Positions 60,880-64,000 of a stretch of DNA of 64,000 bases are shown in pieces. The translations under genes were made by a program, and so were the position numbers. This DNA comes from Sisyra terminalis (Eukaryota; Arthropoda; Insecta; Neuroptera; Sisyridae): assembly GCA_958496175.1 (NCBI GenBank), contig OY292275.1, forward strand, positions 5,270,001-5,334,000. The letters are read 5' to 3'. Within the stretch, counting starts at the first letter, position 1. Every line of letters begins with the position of its first letter. A model generated the notes under the pieces. It saw nothing but the letters and a program-made list of their open reading frames with translations, did not search any database and had not been told where the DNA came from.

Positions 60880-62030
60880 GCTGTTGGACAGTACTTGTAG
60901 TTGTTGGTGCAACAATAAGCAGTAACCAATATCTTCAAAAGAATTGAAGAATGTTTAAGTGTCTCATTTTATTAACTTTCTAGACCTAAATCTTATATAC
61001 TTCAATGAAAACTACTGAAATTTGGGAAAACAATAAAAAAAGAGATAAAACTTTCAAAGAAAAAATCATGTTCATTTGAACGTTCACGTCTTTTTAACAA
61101 ACATTGCACACATGCAATTCCGGCGTGCATTCCCATTCTTTTATTTCCTCTTGTGGCAAACAATGAACTTCAACGTGGCAAACACTTGTACAAGTTAAAC
61201 GCTTTCGCGCGTTTTTCTATACAAAAAAAAAAACACAGCTTAAAATTTCCCAACGACAAACACCAGAGCCCACACGTTTTCAAATCATATGTTTGTTTCC
61301 CCCATTACACCCCATACCAACCCCACACTCATCCCCCAACGAATATGAAGTATCCAACAGAAAAAAGCGAACGATATCATATTTGCAAACTGGGACAAAG
61401 CAATAGCCGTCCGAAAAATAGGTCAGCGTGAATGGTTTTCGTTTTGTAAACGAAATATATACTATCGCAGAAACAGCTGTATCAAATGATAGTTAATTTA
61501 AACACACAAAAAACAGTTACTAGAATGTAATGGCACGTTAACAGTCGCTCTTCATATTGTGAAAATTGTTAAAAGTTTATATGCTTTTCTCGAGAGGACA
61601 TCAAAATAGATAACATATGATATTTACATATTTAATTTCCCGCGTTTTGACTTTTGAGTGACACTGTTTTCTTGGCTTATTTCCACTGTCTTTTCATCTG
61701 TCCGTTTTACTGCAAATGATATTAGTTATATGCTTTTCCGTATATGGGCAACGATGACAGGATGAGTGTTTTTATATGACGACTGAGTGAAAAATAAAAT
61801 AAATCGGATATTTTTCTAGAGGAAACGAGCTTTGTACAAGTTGAAGTAAATGTTATTGTCATGAAATAGAATGACTTAAAAATCATTAGTGCTGAGAAAA
61901 ATTCTTTTATATGGATTTACGATTATAAATACCAAACCATCTAATATTTAAAATCTCCAATTTTTTCATGGAAAGGCATTGCTTTTTATTTAACAGGGAA
62001 ATCATTTAGAAAATATTTGATTAAGCTGCC
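60880..62030. other. No gene or element recognised
   Basis: 61090-61440 is less AT-rich, with a C-rich stretch and an open frame (61153-61431) lacking an ATG near its start or any domain; probably not coding. Confidence 0.4.
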
Positions 62031-62034
62031 AAAT

Positions 62035-63430
62035 TTGTCTTAATTTTTTGTTATTTCTAACCAAATTTTACCAAAATTTAATAAAAAATGCGATCTTAAG
62101 GGTGGATCACCGTCAGAAAAAAAAAATTTCGATTTTTTTTCTCCATAAATGTCTTCTTATAACATTCAAGAATAACGTGTTAAAACGATTGGAATAGCTG
62201 ACTAATGTATTTTCACTGATAAAAATTGAATAAATTGATAATAACAAAAAAAAATATCTTAAAAAAACTTTAAATGCGTTTTTCTCGAAATCAACTTTTT
62301 AAAACTGGGAGACAAAATTTCTCAGAAACTATCCGAAGGATTTATTTGAAACTGGAGAGTGTTATAGTTCAACACGTCTTCTTGGTACTGAACCTCTGAA
62401 ATTGGCCAAAACTCCCCCCTCTCAAAGTGGGAGGGGGGGGGGGGGGAAAGATCCAAAAAAAGGTCGTTTTTTTTTAACTTTTTTTTCAAAGTCACACCAT
62501 TTTGTGAATTTTCAACTTTTCACGGATTTTCAAGGTTCAGTACCAAGAAGATGCATTACCATAACCTACATTCTTTGGAAAATCATGATCCGACTTCCGG
62601 TTTCCGAGAAAACTTGTCTCCCGGTAGCCTCCTCATTTTTTAGAACCCTTTTTCAAAGCGCTGTAAAAGGAAGAGGGGGGGGACATATCGGGGCAAATAA
62701 AAAAAATAGTTCAAAACTTCAACTTTTACATGCCGAAGACCGTTTTTTAATATCTCTAAAGAAAAAAATGGCAGCAGTTTTAAAAAAGTCATTTTTTTTT
62801 ACGTTCTGATGGTGATCCACCCTTAATTGACCAAAACAATCTTCTTCTTTTCCAGTTTCTAGCCACCCAATTTCAGTACTGGAATGGCCCTACCAACGTA
62901 ATATCCTTGTGGGCCTACAGGCCCACATGGCCTTAATACACTCAAGTTTTTTATTTTTTTTAATGAAATTATATTAAATTATTACAATTGTTACTTATAT
63001 CTATTTCTATTGAGCTTATTAATTCTACTTTTTCAATTTCTTTTTATTATTTGTATTTCAACAACAGGAGAAAATATCTGTAACCTAATGAGTGAAATTT
63101 TGAAAATTGATATAAGTAAATGTATTAGTAATAAGTTTAATAAGTATTAATTTTAATTATTTGCCATAATTGTTGTTATTTTAAACCAAATTTCACCAGA
63201 ATTGAATAAAAGTTGAAATCTTTATTGATCATAAAAATTTTTTTCTTCTTTTCCAATTCCTAGCCACCCACTCCCAGTGCTGGGCTGGCCCTACCGGTGC
63301 AATATCCTCGTGGGCCTATCGGCCCACAAATAAAGTCAAGTTTGTTATTTTAATTTCTAATGAAATAATATTAAATTTTTATTTATTGTTACTTTTATCT
63401 ATTTAAATTTACCTTGTATATTGTACTTGA
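62035..63430. repeat. Two-unit tandem repeat of about 400 bp, unit 1 interrupted by a transposon
   Basis: Unit 1 is 62035-62099 plus 62823-63160; unit 2 starts near 63165. Shared blocks include AACCAAATTT.ACCA.AATT, CTTCTTCTTTTCCA.TT.CT, AGCCACCCA, AATATCCT.GTGGGCCTA and GGCCCAC. The GC-rich GGGCCTA..GGCCCAC hairpin stands out in this AT-rich DNA. Confidence 0.8.
62100..62822. mobile_element. Inverted-repeat transposon with TTAA target (723 bp)
   Basis: It begins GGGTGGATCACCGTCAGAAA and ends TTCTGATGGTGATCCACCC, flanked by TTAA at 62096-62099 and 62823-62826. TTAA targets are typical of piggyBac and Kolobok elements; which applies is not clear from the ends. The interior has an unusual 14-base G run at 62433-62446 and AAAGTTAAAAAAA-like low-complexity tracts. 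The 135-residue frame at 62402-62809 spans low-complexity DNA and is not a convincing gene. Confidence 0.8.
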
Positions 63431-63674
63431 TCTATTTCTCTTTGTTAAATTTTTTCAATTTTGATTTTTTATTTAATTTTTTATTAATAAATATTTAACT
63501 AAGCGATAAATAATGTACAATTTATTTTTTTTCAATGGAGACAAATATACTAAAGCATAAAAAAAAAAACTTGAAAAATATTTTGAAGTTTCTCAGTTGA
63601 TAAAAACTAAAATTCGTGTAAATTTTCTCAAAAATTATAAATTAAAATGGAAATTTTTCGAATATCTCATCAAA

Positions 63675-64000
63675 AACTTTTAAAACCCGTACATATGAAA
63701 GTTTGATGATGAATATCTTTTGAACGGTTAATTTAATCGCCAAAACATAAGAAACCATTTTTATAGAGCATTTAATTTCCAACAAAAATTTGTATTGCGC
63801 ATTGTACAAGAGTCATTTATTGTCGACTTATAAAATTCATAAACAAAAATGAAATTTGTCTTAAAATAATCAAAATTAAATCCTTAATATCTTTGAAATG
63901 GTGAGGCTTACGGAAAAAATATAAGACATCTTTTTTGTAGAGCATTGAATTTCCTAAAAAAATTTTTCAGAACATTTTTCTGTACAATCGATAAATGATG
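63675..64000 (+). repeat. Second copy of the 58.3-kb repeat (continues past window edge)
   Basis: It matches 58336-58660 almost base for base, including ATGAAAGTTTGATGA.GAATA, AATTTGTATTGCGCATTGTA and ACGGAAAAAATATAAGA. It is probably an arm of a related foldback element cut by the window end. Confidence 0.85.

Noticed and set aside
62402..62809. 135-residue frame rich in G, K and F runs
   Set aside because: It is translated homopolymer and low-complexity sequence inside the TTAA inverted-repeat element.
1..64000. tRNA, rRNA or other structured RNA genes
   Set aside because: No cloverleaf B-box/A-box pair, rRNA segment or snRNA sequence was recognised on either strand by eye; a covariance-model search was not possible.

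Overview
The window is nuclear DNA of an insect. It is very AT-rich, its genes have introns with GT-AG boundaries, and it is packed with decayed eukaryotic transposons (hAT, mariner, pogo, non-LTR retrotransposons). The two recognisable genes encode insect-type proteins. The order of insect cannot be decided from this stretch. Nothing looks prokaryotic; there is no operon, CRISPR array or phage.

Genes. (1) The 5' part of Orai, the pore subunit of the store-operated calcium channel, lies on the minus strand. Its first coding exon is at 10758-10877. After a 10.5-kb intron filled with mobile elements, the second coding exon (249 down to 1) runs off the left edge, so transmembrane segments 3-4 and the C-terminus are outside the window. 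(2) A complete five-exon GILT-like (gamma-interferon-inducible lysosomal thiol reductase) gene lies on the plus strand at 45375-47967. It predicts 205 residues with a signal peptide and the GILT signature, but it lacks the second cysteine of the CXXC site. Three further short open frames (32.4, 40.9 and 41.4 kb) are only weak exon candidates.

Layout. 0-11 kb: Orai, with LINE, pogo and hAT debris in its intron. 11.8-31 kb: intergenic, with hAT-like MITEs, a LINE RNase H remnant, a broken repeat-borne gene, a decayed mariner and three sets of local tandem repeats (19.3-20.1, 24.7-26.3 and 28.0-30.5 kb). 33.8-36 kb: a palindromic repeat complex in which a MITE is joined to an inverted copy of its own flank. 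37.5-43.9 kb: two decayed mariners, one internally multiplied, with a hAT deletion derivative and a small foldback. 45.4-48.1 kb: GILT. 49-64 kb: large foldback (hairpin) transposons, LINE reverse transcriptase debris and a broken repeat-borne gene.

The most unusual content is structural. At least three large foldback elements end in TAGGG...CCCTA and make 8-9 bp target duplications. Two of them, and two further partial foldbacks, share a short internal motif. One inserted 10 nt inside a GILT intron, expanding it from about 63 to 1148 bp. Another hairpin element, with TTAA targets, sits in one unit of a tandem repeat whose neighbouring unit preserves the empty site. All assignments come from reading the sequence by eye; no database search was possible.
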